64,000 nt of DNA from NCBI GenBank assembly GCA_003693705.1, contig RBZT01000633.1:1-64000 (forward strand), given 5' to 3'. The DNA comes from Polymyxa betae (Eukaryota > Endomyxa > Phytomyxea > Plasmodiophorida > Plasmodiophoridae). The stretch's first letter is position 1, and the number at the start of each line of letters is the position of its first letter. Position numbers and translations under genes: made by a program. The notes beneath the pieces were generated by a model, which was given only the letters and a program-made list of their open reading frames with translations, searched no databases and was not told the origin of the DNA. Below, one piece after another: positions 44,122 through 64,000 of the stretch.

Positions 44122-46168
44122 ATGGCGCTCGATTTCCTCTCCAACACGAAGAAGAAGCTCATTGACATGTCGGCAGCGTTGGCCGGAGCGTCGCAGGTTT
44201 CCGACCCGCAAGTCGAAATGTATGATCGCTGGTTTAGTCCAGCTGGGAGGCTCATGACATAACAGGTTCGGCGCCAAATTGAACGAATTATTGAAAGTCA
44301 TTTCGACATTACGTTTGGATCTGGCCAAATATGCCGATTCGATGGTCGCCTCGGCGACCCAATCGTCGAAAACTGGCCTGGACTTTGTGGAGATTTACAG
44401 GCATTCAGAAGCCAGACAAAAAAGTCTCATGACCTTCTCTGATACGATGCGCGAAATCGAATCACAAGCTGCTGAAATTTGGACCAAGCAATTCAATTAC
44501 GAAGTTAGCAACAGTTTTTGTGTTATTTTTATATACTCATATGAGCCGGCAAGGTGATGGGAATGTTAGACCAATGGAAAGATCAAATTAGTCATTTGGT
44601 CAAGCGAATCAAGAATACTCAGAGGACTTTTGCACGAATAGCACAAGCTAATCAGTCAAAAACTGAACCCCCTACTGTTATAGCTAAGATGCAGAGCGAT
44701 TATGAAATTTCCAGAAACGAACTGAAAGGTGATGAGCACATTTCCTAATCGCGAGCACGCTAACTGTCGAACAGAAAGCGTGAAGAAACATTTAGAATCA
44801 AGATATACTGTCTTAGATGCGATCCTGGTTCGCCTGATGGAGCTGCAGATTGAATATCTGGCAAAATCGTCATCGACTGTTTCCCAATTAGAGAAGAACG
44901 TTCAGTCATACAGGAAACGATTTCCAAAGGGCTCAATACCTGAAATTCTTCAGGTCCAAGCTTGTATGGCTGGCTTGAGAATCTTTGTTAGTGTTCTCTT
45001 ACCGATTTTTAGGCCCGAATACTGCTCAGAGGACAAATACATCTCATTCAGGGCACTCCGATCAGAAAGCTGCTCAAACAGATTCGGAGGTGATTCAGTT
45101 TCTTTACGATAAACTACATAATCTGACAAAACATCTTAGAATGAGTCTTCTGAAGAGGAGGACGATTCAGAAGATGAGAAGGCCGCCGATCACGACGATA
45201 TATCAAAATCAAAGCAAGAAGTCCCGATTGCTTCTTCAAAACTCAGTTCGAATAGTCGTCAGCCAGAATCAAATGTGAGAACCTGGGAGTTTAAACTTCG
45301 ATAAGTCTGACTGCCTTCAGAATGCGAAGAAATCCTCGTCAGAGCCTGTGGATTTGCTGTTCGGGTTCGATTCCGGCATGATGGCTTCCGATCATCAAGT
45401 TAAAAATGAGATTCCGATCCCATTTGCAAATCTGTCAGGAGTGCCGTCTTCGGCTCGTAAGCTACAGTTACTGTCTTCTGTGGATCGTTCTAATGTCATT
45501 CGAAGCTCAACCAACTACATCGAATTCTATCTATCATCTGTTTTCCTCTATTCCTGTTGACACGACGCCTTTAGCGTCGTTTCCATTTGCTGCTGATTTT
45601 GCTTCGGGAAGTCCAGCCGCAACGAACGATTTTTTGTATTCTGCAGCGTATGACGCAAAATTGCCTGACAATGTTCAGAATGAATCTAATTCGAAGATTC
45701 GGAATTTAAGGGCAAATTTACATGTAAGTTTTTTATTATGGCTCGGGGCTGATATTTACCATAAGCAGGCGGAAGAAAATTTGAAGGATGCGAAAGATAG
45801 GGCGAAGGATAACGTATCATTTCAACTGGATAGTTGGGAGTTCAGCCTGGGTCAAAAGAGAAAGAATATTCGCTTGTTACTTTCGACAATGCACACAGTT
45901 CTTCCTGCAGATATGAATTTCACGCCAGTAAGCACTCAATTCTTAGTTTGGAGTTATGATGCCTGATTTCATTGTTAAGATTAAGATGTCAGATCTTCAA
46001 ACTGCAGTTAATGTCAAAAAAGCCATGAGAAAAGCAGTACTCTGTGTGCATCCTGACAAAGTCGATGCGAAGTCAACGAATGGTGCCGAAAAGCTCGTAA
46101 TTTGCGAGAGGGTCTTCGATGCTATCCAAGTGGAGTACAAAGTATTTGAAGATTCGGGTGCTTCTTAA
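44122..46168 (+). CDS. BAR-like domain fused to auxilin-type J-domain
   Basis: Auxilin J-domains recruit Hsc70 to strip clathrin coats; BAR domains sense membrane curvature. The N-terminus MALDFLSNTKKKLIDMSAAL splices (35-nt intron) to RWFGAKLNELLKVISTLRLD, and later exons give a BAR-like helical bundle ending LVRLMELQIEYLAKSSSTVS. An acidic linker follows (NESSEEEDDSEDEKAADHDD), then PVDLLFGFD, a possible clathrin or adaptor motif. The C-terminus is an auxilin J-domain: KRKNIRLLLSTMHTVLPADM, a splice, VKKAMRKAVLCVHPDK (HPD at 46049-46057) and CERVFDAIQVEYKVFED. Stop at 46168. I traced eight introns between the BAR and J parts, and all phases agree, so this is one gene. Known auxilins carry PTEN-like, kinase, TPR or unstructured N-termini, not BAR, as far as I know. 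Confidence 0.82.
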
Positions 46169-46202
46169 CATATCCATAATTAAAACCATATATCGATCGA
46201 GT

Positions 46203-46879
46203 CTAAACGTTTGGATCGATGTGAAACTCATCCAATATAGGCATGCCGAATTTGGCATGGAACGGGTGTAAGATTTTCACATTTTCGGCTGAGAATTCCC
46301 TTGCAATTCGGAACGGTTTCGACTCTCCCATTACATTCGAGTCATGTAAAGAAGTGACCCTGATCGTATAGAAGTTCTGGACTGGATACTGTCGAGGCAG
46401 CATGACCTACACCATGATTAGCCGATATCACCTTCCAAGACCATGTTTTGTAGACCTTCCAATTATAGGATCCGGTGTTTGGTGTAGCTATATCTATATC
46501 GAGAACTTGATGAAATCCATAGTATAAATCAATTCGTACTGCAGGGACATTTCCACAAGTTCGCCAGGATATTACGGCGTGATTTCCTCCCAACCAGACG
46601 TCATTATAGCTGGGTGTTTCTACAATCAGAGAAGCCCCAGCATCTATTGAACTCATAGGTAATGACGTCCTTGCATGCAATTTTACCATCACCTGTAGTC
46701 ATTGCTAAGGGACATGCGTCTACAAGCTGCCAGACTGTATTTCCAGAAGGCATTTTGACCCTGGCCCATATCTGTCCATTCTTATTACTATCCATGATGT
46801 ATCCTGACACTGTAGCGATCAGCGCCGTCATGAAGAATACGACACAATTACAACTTAAGAAGCATCGTATCGGAGGCAT
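46203..46879 (-). CDS. secreted Kre9/KNH-like protein
   Basis: Begins MPPIRCFLSCNCVVFFMTAL with IATVSG, a signal peptide. Then IWARVKMPSGNTVWQ, a 49-nt intron, DAGASLIVETPSYNDVWLGG, NHAVISWRTCGNVPAVRIDL, IATPNTGSYNWK, another 49-nt intron, VMLPRQYPVQNFYTIRVTSL and GESKPFRIAREF, ending DEFHIDPNV. The W-x-[GN]...V-x-I-x-L, GSYNW and Y-x-IR-x-x-S...ESxxF-x-I order is that of the Ser/Thr-rich Kre9/KNH cell-surface domain. Likely cell-surface or secreted; ligand unknown. It is convergent with the BAR-auxilin gene (35 bp between stops). Confidence 0.65.
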
Positions 46880-47132
46880 GATAACAGCCCAAATGATTTT
46901 GAACGATTTCGCTGTCAGTCAGAGTTCAGGAACCACCGGAATCAAATGTTTGAACTGCAGCATGACTGTCAATTGAGTTGATGAAATCATCTTCAAAGTC
47001 TGTCTGAATGATACGAAAATGATTCCAAATACTGTAAAGAGTCTAAAAGATAACAGAGGTGGTGGTGGTATAGTGCGACGGTCCCGTTCATGTTTCATGG
47101 TCAGTCATGACATTACTGTTTAATCTGTTTCA
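46880..47132. other. short divergent promoter region
   Basis: Divergent spacer between the Kre9-like and SAM carrier genes, with a (GGT)n-like tract near 47060. No RNA gene seen. Confidence 0.3.
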
Positions 47133-48135
47133 ATGACAAGTACTGCAACCCTCTCTCCAGATGTTCATCAGCCTATGATCTTCACATTGACAGGTAACTC
47201 CCTCTTTTTATAACCCTCTCAACATCACATTCAGCTATTGTATAGCGGCGTCTGCGATATCAGGTGGTCTGGCAGGAGCGTGTACAGATTTGGTGCTGTT
47301 TCCATTGGATACGCTTAAGACAAGATTGCAAACCCGCCATGTCCCGAAAGGAAATGTTCGATTCTATGCAGGTTTGGCTTCTGCAATGGCTGGGTCGTTC
47401 CCATCGGGAGCTATGTTCTTTACTGTCTATGATTCATGTCAACGAATATCTTCGAAGGCAGTGCCCGAAAGGTTCCATGTATTCACAAGCATGACGTCAG
47501 CTGCTATAGCTAATGTATTTGCATGTGGTGTTCGTGTACCTTTCGAAGTCGTCAAGCAGCGGATGCAGGTCGTGATTTAGAGATGTTCCTACTGCAACTG
47601 GTTAAAATGCTCACAGGCTGGAATGTACACGTCTTCGGTGCTTTGTGCTAAGTCTATTTGGCGATCTCATGGCATCCGAGGGCTATTTACTGGTTATACA
47701 TCGACTGTTTTTCGTGAGGTCTGAATCGGTGACCTTTATTCGCAATTACTCAATATTAAACAGATTCCTTTCGACGCAGTGCAATTTGCTCTCTGGGAAA
47801 CCTTCAAGAGGCAGTATTCGAAACGCGTTTTGAATTCAGAGCAGCCATCGCCCTCCCAATCAGGAGCATTGGGTGCTGTATCAGGAGGTATTTCAGCTGC
47901 TGTCACGACCCCATTAGACGTCGTCAAGACGCGTTTAATGACCCAAGAAGGAAATACGCAAGTTTATCAAGGATTCAGGGATTGCTTCGTCAAAATATGG
48001 AAGGAAGAAGGACTAAGGGGCCTAACTCGAGGCATTTATCATCGCGTCGCATGGATTAGCCTTGGAGGATTTCTCTTTTTCGGATCATATGAGACAGTTG
48101 CTCAGCATCTAGCATGGCAATGGAATTTCGATTAA
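47133..48135 (+). CDS. SLC25A26: mitochondrial S-adenosylmethionine carrier (SLC25A26-like)
   Basis: Inner-membrane carrier importing S-adenosylmethionine in exchange for S-adenosylhomocysteine. Exon 1 (MTSTATLSPDVHQPMIFTLT) splices to AASAISGGLAGACTDLVLFP. The three carrier signatures are PLDTLKTR, PFEVVKQR and PLDVVKTR. SAM-carrier hallmarks include AGLASAMAGSFPSGAMFF, CGVRVPFEVVKQRMQ and TVFREIPFDAVQFALWE (the REIPF..VQF..WE block) and RVAWISLGGFLFFGSYE. Stop at 48135. Introns are short, and the exon at 47576-47620 needs care because a stop lies just after the second signature. Length about 270 residues, as expected. Gene looks intact. Confidence 0.9.
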
Positions 48136-48265
48136 CTCAGTTAAATTCTCCAGTCATCCTGAAATGTACAATATCGACTGATAATCCCTCTATGGAGTTA
48201 CATTGTCCGATTTGTCTAATAAATCATATGATTTTTATAAATGAATAAATACATTCCTGTACGCT

Positions 48266-52095
<3,830 letters not shown>

Positions 52096-52633
52096 CGTTG
52101 TCCCTAAAGATGGTTGAAAAGCCAATGATCAGTCGGTTGGTGTGGTAACAATTCAGACCATTGCCGTTCCGCAGTTTGAAATGTAATGTTACAATGGGCC
52201 TCATACAATGTCACATTTCTGATTTGGATTCCAAATCAACCATTACACAGCTTTTCGTGGCCAATTATCAGCGCCAAAATGATTGAGAATACTGCCCTGG
52301 TTGGTTTACGTTATGAGCATTTGAAAGTCTGCTCTCAAATGGGCATTTTCACAGAAGAAATCGTGTGCTATGGTCATCAAGGCATAGGATTGAATTTTTA
52401 GAGGAGCTGATTAAAGATCAGATCAGACACAGCCTCTACTGGATAATATGTAAAAAAGTGTTTATTGTCCTTTAAACGTTAATAGTGTTGCATCACAGGC
52501 GGTGCGCTTTAGATGATTCGCCGATTCAGGATATGTTTAGGACGTTTTCGTTGTCTGTACCTGATCGTGATGCATAATATCTTCCCCAATTCATAAACGC
52601 GAACTCATCTAGGCCCAGGGTTCGTATGGTCGT
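52096..52633. other. divergent intergenic region
   Basis: 540 bp between PRP16 and the RS-rich gene. A plus-strand frame at 52278-52401 (MIENTALVGLRYEHL...) is short and isolated, so I do not call it. Probably promoters of both genes. Confidence 0.35.
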
Positions 52634-53130
52634 ATGGACAATACTGAATGCCCGAGGAGCGCCAGTTCGACAGTAGATACCGAGGGCAAAGCCAAACGAG
52701 CCCGACGCAAAAAGGATCGTCGTCGAAAGAAAGACCGGTCTGTCGTCCAAGAAGAGGAAGAGAGCAATTCGTCCAGATCGAGATCCAGAAGCTACTCCCG
52801 GTCTAAAACCAGCGCAACAGTCGTCCCCATCAATCAGCCGATAACAACTCGTAATGCCTTTGAGAATGAGATGCCAGCACAGGAGACACAGCCACCTCAG
52901 TTCGAGCAAGGTAAGGACAGGCCGTCACCTACAAGTGAGACACGAAGGTTTGCAACATTTACTCTTCTTTTGCTGCAAGATCAAACGAGTTCAGGTTGCA
53001 ATTCGCTGATGCCGCTGGGAAGTATCTGGAGACCGTCCATCACATCGAAAATTGCCATTATGGCGTCCATGACGATAAAGGATCAAGTGAATCACAGCGG
53101 ATCTGTGAAGGCGTCTGCAGTCTGATGTAG
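52634..53130 (+). CDS. RS-rich hypothetical protein
   Basis: MDNTECPRSASSTVDTEG leads to a Lys/Arg block (KAKRARRKKDRRRKKDRS), an acidic run (VVQEEEESNSS) and a short RS tract (RSRSRSYSRSK). A 32-nt intron (donor after ETR) then joins SNEFRLQFADAAGKYLETVH and HIENCHYGVHDDK to a stop at 53128-53130. Reading straight through gives a less natural C-terminus. RS tracts are typical of splicing-related or nuclear-speckle proteins, but there is no RRM. Faces away from PRP16 and could share its promoter. No family recognised. Confidence 0.5.
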
Positions 53131-53357
53131 CGTGTAATGAAGATGCTTAATATGTGAACTTATACGGTCATAAAATTGAACAGAAAACGAGTATTCTGAT
53201 AGATGCAGAGAAGAAATATCAATGACTATAAGATAAGTAGCTCTTGGAATCTGATTCAGATCGTGTGAGAAACACTAAGCTGTCATACACTGCAATGTGA
53301 ATTTATTCCATTTTTACAAACGTACCAGACAGGAAAGGGCTGAGAATCCCGGACAAA

Positions 53358-54447
53358 TCAATCAGAGACCGAACCGTCGGCGACAGACTTTCTATTTAGC
53401 TTGGCCCGTTTCTCCTGACGCCTTTCCGTCTCTTTTTTCCTGGAGATCTCGTCAAAAATAAATGGAACAGGGGTAATGGCCGCAGAGGTTTTTGCCATGT
53501 ATTCATCAGCGACCGAATGCGATGCCTCCAAAGTGAGATTCCTCGATTCGTCCAAGACCAAGCTGCAGATGGAATTCGCCGAGGCTACAAATAGCCTGGA
53601 GGCATTGAAACACAACGAAACAGGTTCCAGTTCAAGCGAAACGCTTGACATCTTGCTGAACTGATTCGACTCAACAGTGCAAAAGTGAACCTGCTTGCTG
53701 CCGGAAGCAACAAATGCCAACAGGGAGTTTGCAGCATCAAAAGCAACCGATAAGACCGGGGTCGATTCGGCACATTCGTGCAGAGCCAGCTGACGACCGG
53801 ATGAAACGTCCCAAAAACGAACAGTGCCATCCTCGCCAGCAGATACAAAGCTTGACGACGTGACAATACATAAAGCAGTGATAGCTCTAAAGTCAATAAT
53901 CCATCGAAGGTATTGGGAGAACATATTGATTGACGTACCCTTGATGCCCAAAACAGAAGGATTCAATGTTATACGCCCGGGGCCAGTTGGAACAGCGAAT
54001 CTTCGAATCGATATCAGCAGAAATAATGATGGATGGTAGAGCGCTCAGAGCAGTGATCGTCTCGATATGACCCAGGATTTCCGAGACAATGGCGTCGTCA
54101 TTGGCAGCGTTCTCGATAAGGTACACGACACCGAACCGGTCGCCAACAACGATGCCTTGATCGACAAAAATAACTGATGTCAGCTTCTTATCGAAGGTTT
54201 GCCTATTCAGAAGAGCGCCGGAGCTAGCATCAGCGACGCTCAAGATCTTATCGTCAGAAACACTGGCAATAATGGCTCCGTCAGTAGAAAAGGCGACAGC
54301 CCGAATGGAAGCTGTATGAGCCGTCGAAACGGGAACAATTCTGCCATCTGCGTAGATGGAGAGGTGAGGGCCCTGGGCAATAGCAAGTTTTAGTTCTGCT
54401 GGATGGGCACAGATTATGGCCGATTGTAACTCCACATGATCTGACAT
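53358..54447 (-). CDS. WDR4: WD40 protein, tRNA m7G methyltransferase subunit WDR4/Trm82-like
   Basis: Non-catalytic WD40 partner of the tRNA guanine-N7 methyltransferase (Trm8/METTL1). Start MSDHVELQSAIICAHPAELK. Blades include SIRAVAFSTDGAIIASVSDD and QGIVVGDRFGVVYLI. The WDR4 signature SADIDSKIRCSNWPRAYNIE followed by SFCFGHQGYVNQ corresponds to the known ADRDEKIRVS..IESFCLGH..FVS block. A splice near 53900 leads to SAGEDGTVRFWDVSSGRQLA. The C-terminal tail is Lys/Arg-rich (EISRKKETERRQEKRAKLNR) and stops at 53358. Two introns. The catalytic partner is not in the window. A dyad lies 100 bp upstream. Confidence 0.82.
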
Positions 54448-54546
54448 TTTCGAAGATTCTGCAATATTGCGTATCGGATTCCCGAATCACTCGAAATTGA
54501 AATTTACGGAGTGTTCTGTTCGAAAACTCACTAACCCTGATCGAGC

Positions 54547-54569
54547 GGCGGTATATATTATATACCGCC
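54547..54569. repeat. inverted repeat 1 (11-bp arms)
   Basis: GGCGGTATATA and TATATACCGCC arms around a single T: perfect 11-bp arms. Located 100 bp upstream of the WDR4 start, so it could act in its promoter. Confidence 0.8.
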
Positions 54570-54851
54570 ACGTGGCAAAAAGCCTGATTTTAGACAATCA
54601 TAACGACTAATCTAATAAATTAATGACACTGAAATTTTGCACCAATATTTTTTATGAGATATTTTAGCCATGGCCAATTTACCTGGCATTCATTGCTAAG
54701 GTGCCTCTAATTACTAAAGTGTGTTGGCTGATTCTGACGTAATTGCTGACCTGGACTCTTTTTTCAATGATGACTTGGCTGGGGATGAATAGGTTGATTG
54801 GGGTATGCTTCTGAGACGAAGATGGACTCTTCATGATATTTTCTCTATCCA

Positions 54852-54874
54852 GCGGCGGTATTATATACCGCCGC
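54852..54874. repeat. inverted repeat 2 (10-bp arms)
   Basis: GCGGCGGTAT and ATACCGCCGC arms around TAT. Same GCGGCGGTAT arm as inverted repeat 1, about 300 bp away. Confidence 0.8.
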
Positions 54875-55047
54875 ATACAAATGTGCGTGGGGTAAATTGA
54901 GCGAAAATGGTCATTATCAACAGAGTTTCTAATAGCAACCATAAACACTTTTTGTGCGACTTTTGGTATATCTCGATGTTCTTCATTCTGTCGTTAGAAA
55001 ATTCTCCGTAACCCCAATATTTTTCGAATTACGCTCAAAAAATCGTT

Positions 55048-55068
55048 GTGGTATATAATTTATACCAC
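55048..55068. repeat. inverted repeat 3 (8-bp arms)
   Basis: GTGGTATA and TATACCAC arms around TAATT. The C to T / G to A changes in both arms relative to the other two copies keep the pairing, as in a diverged copy. Its flank, read on the minus strand, shares CCCTGATCG with the left flank of repeat 1. Confidence 0.75.
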
Positions 55069-55683
55069 CACGAAGTCCGATCAGGGCTAATTGCCTCTCG
55101 AATTCTTCGATGTTCATCTGAAATTGGTACATTGCGATCAGCCGTAGTTGTGACGGCCGGGAAAGGGCGGGAGGGAAGGCGTGCACGGCAGACGGACAGG
55201 AGCGGGAGTATGGGCGGAGTCATAACCCGGCCTGGGGTCGTCATCGGCCGCAGCTGGAGCACACTTACCAATTGGTCAACTCTTTCAGACTGCCCAAGTT
55301 TAGTATGCACTAAAAACCTCTACCAATATTGTCCCGGACTTGGAAGGTTTGTTATCTCTCAGCCGACGGTTATGATGAATGCTTCGGATTCCAATTAGTG
55401 GTAACAACCTACTGAAACAGTGATGCTGGAGCCGAATCAATCCAGCTTGAAATACCAAATCGTGGCAAATTGAAAAGCCAACATTGCTCGGGAGCTGTTA
55501 ATTGTAATTGCTGTGGCGTTTTGAAATTGCAAACCCGAACCAAACAAGCATCGAACTGGTGAACCCCGACACTGACAAAGGAGTAGTGGCATTATGAATA
55601 GCGTGGTTCTATTGAAGATAAAACGCTCTCTCAGGATGTCTGTTAACGGGACCTCGATGATTTGCATTACAGAACCCATAACC

Positions 55684-55999
55684 ATGCCAGAATATGTTGA
55701 GTTGCAGGTGATCCGTTGTCGAGTTTGCTATAAATCCTGGAAAGCAAGGAAAAATCTTAAATCAGGACCAGCTGTATAGATTCTTGACCAAAGCAGAGTT
55801 CCCCGACAGGTTATGGAATCTCGATACAGACTATGCTCGATCGCTCAGAGACAGGTGTACTCCTGACAGTTCTAGAACTGAAATAGCTAAAACCGCAGAA
55901 ACGTTCTTCTCTACTGAAAGTGACAGCAACGCACGTCAATTTCTCTTCAGGAGACTCCCGTTCGATTCGATCGCCAAGAGGTTGTTTGATAAGCCGTGA
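55684..55999 (+). CDS. small hypothetical protein
   Basis: Not recognised. Exon 1 (MPEYVELQ) splices over a 57-nt intron to DQLYRFLTKAEFPDRLWNLD and continues YARSLRDRCTPDSSRTE, AKTAETFFSTESDSNARQFL and FRRLPFDSIAKRLFDKP, stop at 55997-55999. The amphipathic pattern looks like a small helical protein of about 86 residues. A GTGAGT-type donor just before the stop with an acceptor 22 nt later could extend it by about 14 residues. It lies on the same strand as the RING gene that follows. Confidence 0.5.
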
Positions 56000-56180
56000 G
56001 TCGTGACTCAATCGCAGTTTACAATCTGGATCGCAATTTGTGCTCAGCGCGGCCTCCTATTAAATACTGCGGGACGCGTCCTCCTCTTGTTAAAGCCTGG
56101 CCATTTTGAATCATACATAGGGGTTGTCGGTATCCTGCTGTTTAGCCAGCCTTTAGCGGTCGTTTTTGTCATTAGTGATC

Positions 56181-57369
56181 ATGTCGTGTCCACGATCGGT
56201 TTCGCTGTCTTCTACTAGTAGCGACGATGTCCAGGAGTTATCTCCTGAAGAAGTTGCTAGGATCACGGCGCGTCCTGGCAGGCCCAGGTTTCGTCAGAGG
56301 GCGGCTCGCGATCGACCGATTGACGCTGAAGTACAATCGGTTTCGCTTTTCAGCTGTTTCACGCTCTCACCTAATTCAGATCATTGTAATTTCGGACTCA
56401 GATTCACCTGTTAGAAATCCTCCAAGTTTTCAGTCCAGATTAGCTCGAGCCAATGTAATCTTTGTTGTTGTGTAATAATTTTTTGGCAGTCTGTCTTACA
56501 GTTTGAAACGCAGGTAGCCAGAAATCGCATACCCAACTCTCATAATTCATCAAATGTAAACTTTGTAAATGCTACAGTGTTTTTCAAATCTAATTGCTTT
56601 ATAGGTAAACGCTTCGGATCGCGAGGTTCGGCATCAGGAACGACTGCGTCGGCTGCAAAATGAACAGGAGCGATTACGACGGCTACAGCAGCGCAATGCC
56701 GAAATAATGGCTAGACAAGAGCAACTTCTTGAATCAATTCCATTCTATACTGCCCTTCAATTCGGGGTTGATCCCAGACCTGCAGTTAGGCGTCAGGCCC
56801 CTCGCGTTAATTCATTTGCTCGGCGAAGTGCTCCATATAACCCTCCGCCAGCATTAGACAGGCCTTATCTACATAGACTCTTGCTGATGCCCCATGTAAA
56901 TGATGCTTTCGATGCAATGAGCTACGATGTAAAACGCAATACTGTGATTGCTCTTACCGGCTCTAAACTTTCTTAGGAATTGCTAGAACTTGGAAGGAGA
57001 GTAGGCGAGGTGCGCTCGCGTGGTGCCGATGCCAAAAGAATAGCGAAATTATGCAAAAGAAAATGGGGTCGAGTAAAAGCAACGCTGCCAACAACTTCGG
57101 AGCCAGAGCACGTATTTATAGATGTTGAATCAGTTCCATTAAAGTTTGCATAGGGGCTGTCCTATATGCATCGAGGATTTCGTCGATACAGACGATTGCA
57201 CTATTTTGTCCTGTAAGCACGTATTTCATGCTGGTTGTTCAGAACAGGTATTGCCTGCAAGGCTACGCTTGCTTTACACATTACTGATCTTTTCGGTCAG
57301 TGGCTTAAAGTGAATGCTACCTGTCCTGTATGTCGTGCTTCCCTAAACGGTTCGCCCACAACTGCCTGA
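56181..57369 (+). CDS. RING-H2 protein (E3 ligase-like)
   Basis: Likely E3 ubiquitin ligase. MSCPRSVSLSSTSSDDVQEL begins an acidic and then Arg-rich N-terminus. Later exons carry a SIM-like hydrophobic-acidic strand IIVISDSDSPVRN, which could bind SUMO. A helical Arg/Gln-rich stretch (RHQERLRRLQNEQERLRRLQ) follows, and the C-terminus is a RING-H2: CPICIEDFVDTDD, CKHVFHAGC and, after a 48-59-nt intron, WLKVNATCPVC. Stop at 57367-57369. The IVISDSD motif and RING together resemble SUMO-targeted ubiquitin ligases such as RNF4, though the order and spacing differ, so this is inference. Confidence 0.7.
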
Positions 57370-57947
57370 AGGCGTCCTTGGCATTTCTGCAAAGGGTTTA
57401 GCCCCATTCCGGATTTTATACTGTGATGTTATTTATTGTTGGGCGCTTTGCGCTCTAGTTAATCTAAGTGAAATCCTGGAAACTGGAGTTTCATCATATC
57501 TGATATTGCACCCATATATAAACTGCTGTATTTTTGGGTTCATCTCATTTGAGTTCCAATTGGCATACTGTATTTACTTGCTCGATATGAACGTTATCTG
57601 TATGAACCTGGATATGTATCAACCAATAAACGTGTTTTACATTCGGTGTTTCAATTCTTCTTGCAGATCAATACTTGTTTGGCTTCAAATTCTCCGCCAA
57701 TACGGCCGATTTACTAAACCATTTTATGATCCTTTTAAACCATGTTTGAATTCTGTAATATCTGTAGGTCTACATTGAAGTTCACCTTGGTTATCCACAA
57801 GAGCTGTGAACGATCATCGGTTCGAAAATATTAGCAGCATAAGACCGGAGTGCGTCACGCATTCCACAATCGGTTCACGTTCTGTAGCTATCGGTTGTGG
57901 TCGACGACGCCGCCGTTCTTCCCAGCGAGAGCGTCGACGGCGCCGCG
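57370..57947. other. intergenic, promoter region of RPB1
   Basis: About 580 bp. A 90-codon plus frame at 57506 is hydrophobic and Cys-rich without domain; probably not coding. The last 150 bp, before the RPB1 ATG, are GC-rich. Confidence 0.35.

Positions 57948-64000
<6,053 letters not shown>

Larger units (their letters stand above)
54448..55683. other. 1.2-kb region with AT-rich dyads and a GC-rich patch
   Basis: No gene is supported. Three inverted repeats (listed separately) lie at 54547, 54852 and 55048. A GC-rich, purine-rich patch follows (about 55150-55260). Minus-strand frames (54679-54948 and 54983-55186) have some protein-like text but no domain or splice partner; the first one reads across a dyad. 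Confidence 0.4.

Noticed and set aside
43781-44328. Short frames on both strands before the BAR-auxilin gene
   Set aside because: No domain, no consistent splice to a neighbour; the minus frame overlaps true exons.
57506-57778. 90-codon plus-strand frame
   Set aside because: AT-rich, Cys/Tyr/Phe-rich, without splice partners or domain; typical of intergenic translation.

Overview
This is a gene-dense stretch of a eukaryotic nuclear genome. Nearly every gene is cut into many exons by short GT-AG introns, mostly about 45-70 nt with a few apparent ones near 20-35 nt, and intergenic gaps are often only 100-300 bp. The organism builds motile cilia or flagella (DRC4/GAS8, CFAP57 and a kinesin are present), makes or attacks chitin-containing surfaces (a secreted GH18 protein with four hevein-type domains), and has animal-like signalling parts (a G-protein-coupled receptor kinase and a p101-like PI3-kinase regulator). 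Short TTTAGGG-type motifs occur in non-coding spots. This fits a flagellated protist such as a plasmodiophorid or other rhizarian, a zoosporic stramenopile, or a chytrid-like lineage; the sequence alone does not decide.

Layout. 0.7-2.5 kb: DEAD-box helicase DDX49/Dbp8. 2.5-4.8 kb (-): GRK. 5-6.1 kb: ceramide synthase. 6.4-8.9 kb (-): a small membrane protein and DRC4. 9.4-10.1 kb (-): small Arg-rich protein. 10.3-12 kb: GTPase DRG2. 12-16.2 kb (-): CFAP57. 16.4-18.1 kb: a small unknown and an LRR protein. 18.4-24.6 kb: a DENN-ENTH fusion protein and a kinesin. 24.6-27.4 kb: unknown genes and one unresolved AT-rich block. 27.6-32.8 kb: CRIPT, a RING protein, a four-helix membrane protein, SNAPC3 and a ZIP transporter. 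33.4-37.7 kb: a glycosyltransferase-like gene, a secreted peptide, histone H2B and an unknown Cys-rich protein. 37.8-40.9 kb: p101-like PI3K regulator. 41.1-43.1 kb (-): chitinase-like protein. 44.1-46.2 kb: a BAR-auxilin fusion. 46.2-48.1 kb: a Kre9/KNH-like secreted protein and a mitochondrial SAM carrier. 48.3-52.1 kb (-): splicing helicase PRP16/DHX38. 52.6-57.4 kb: an RS-rich protein, WDR4/Trm82, a region with three AT-rich dyads, a small unknown and a RING-H2 protein. 57.9 kb to the end: RNA polymerase II subunit RPB1, cut off in its CTD.

How the genes work together. Most are unrelated housekeeping neighbours, as expected for a compact eukaryotic genome. Three themes recur: RNA production and maturation (RPB1, SNAPC3, PRP16, CRIPT, DDX49, WDR4); cilia (DRC4, CFAP57 and possibly the kinesin); and membrane or receptor signalling and traffic (GRK, p101-like regulator, DENN-ENTH, BAR-auxilin). 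The two trafficking proteins are the most striking: each joins a domain that acts on membranes or Rab proteins to a clathrin-cycle domain in one reading frame, combinations I do not recognise from known families.
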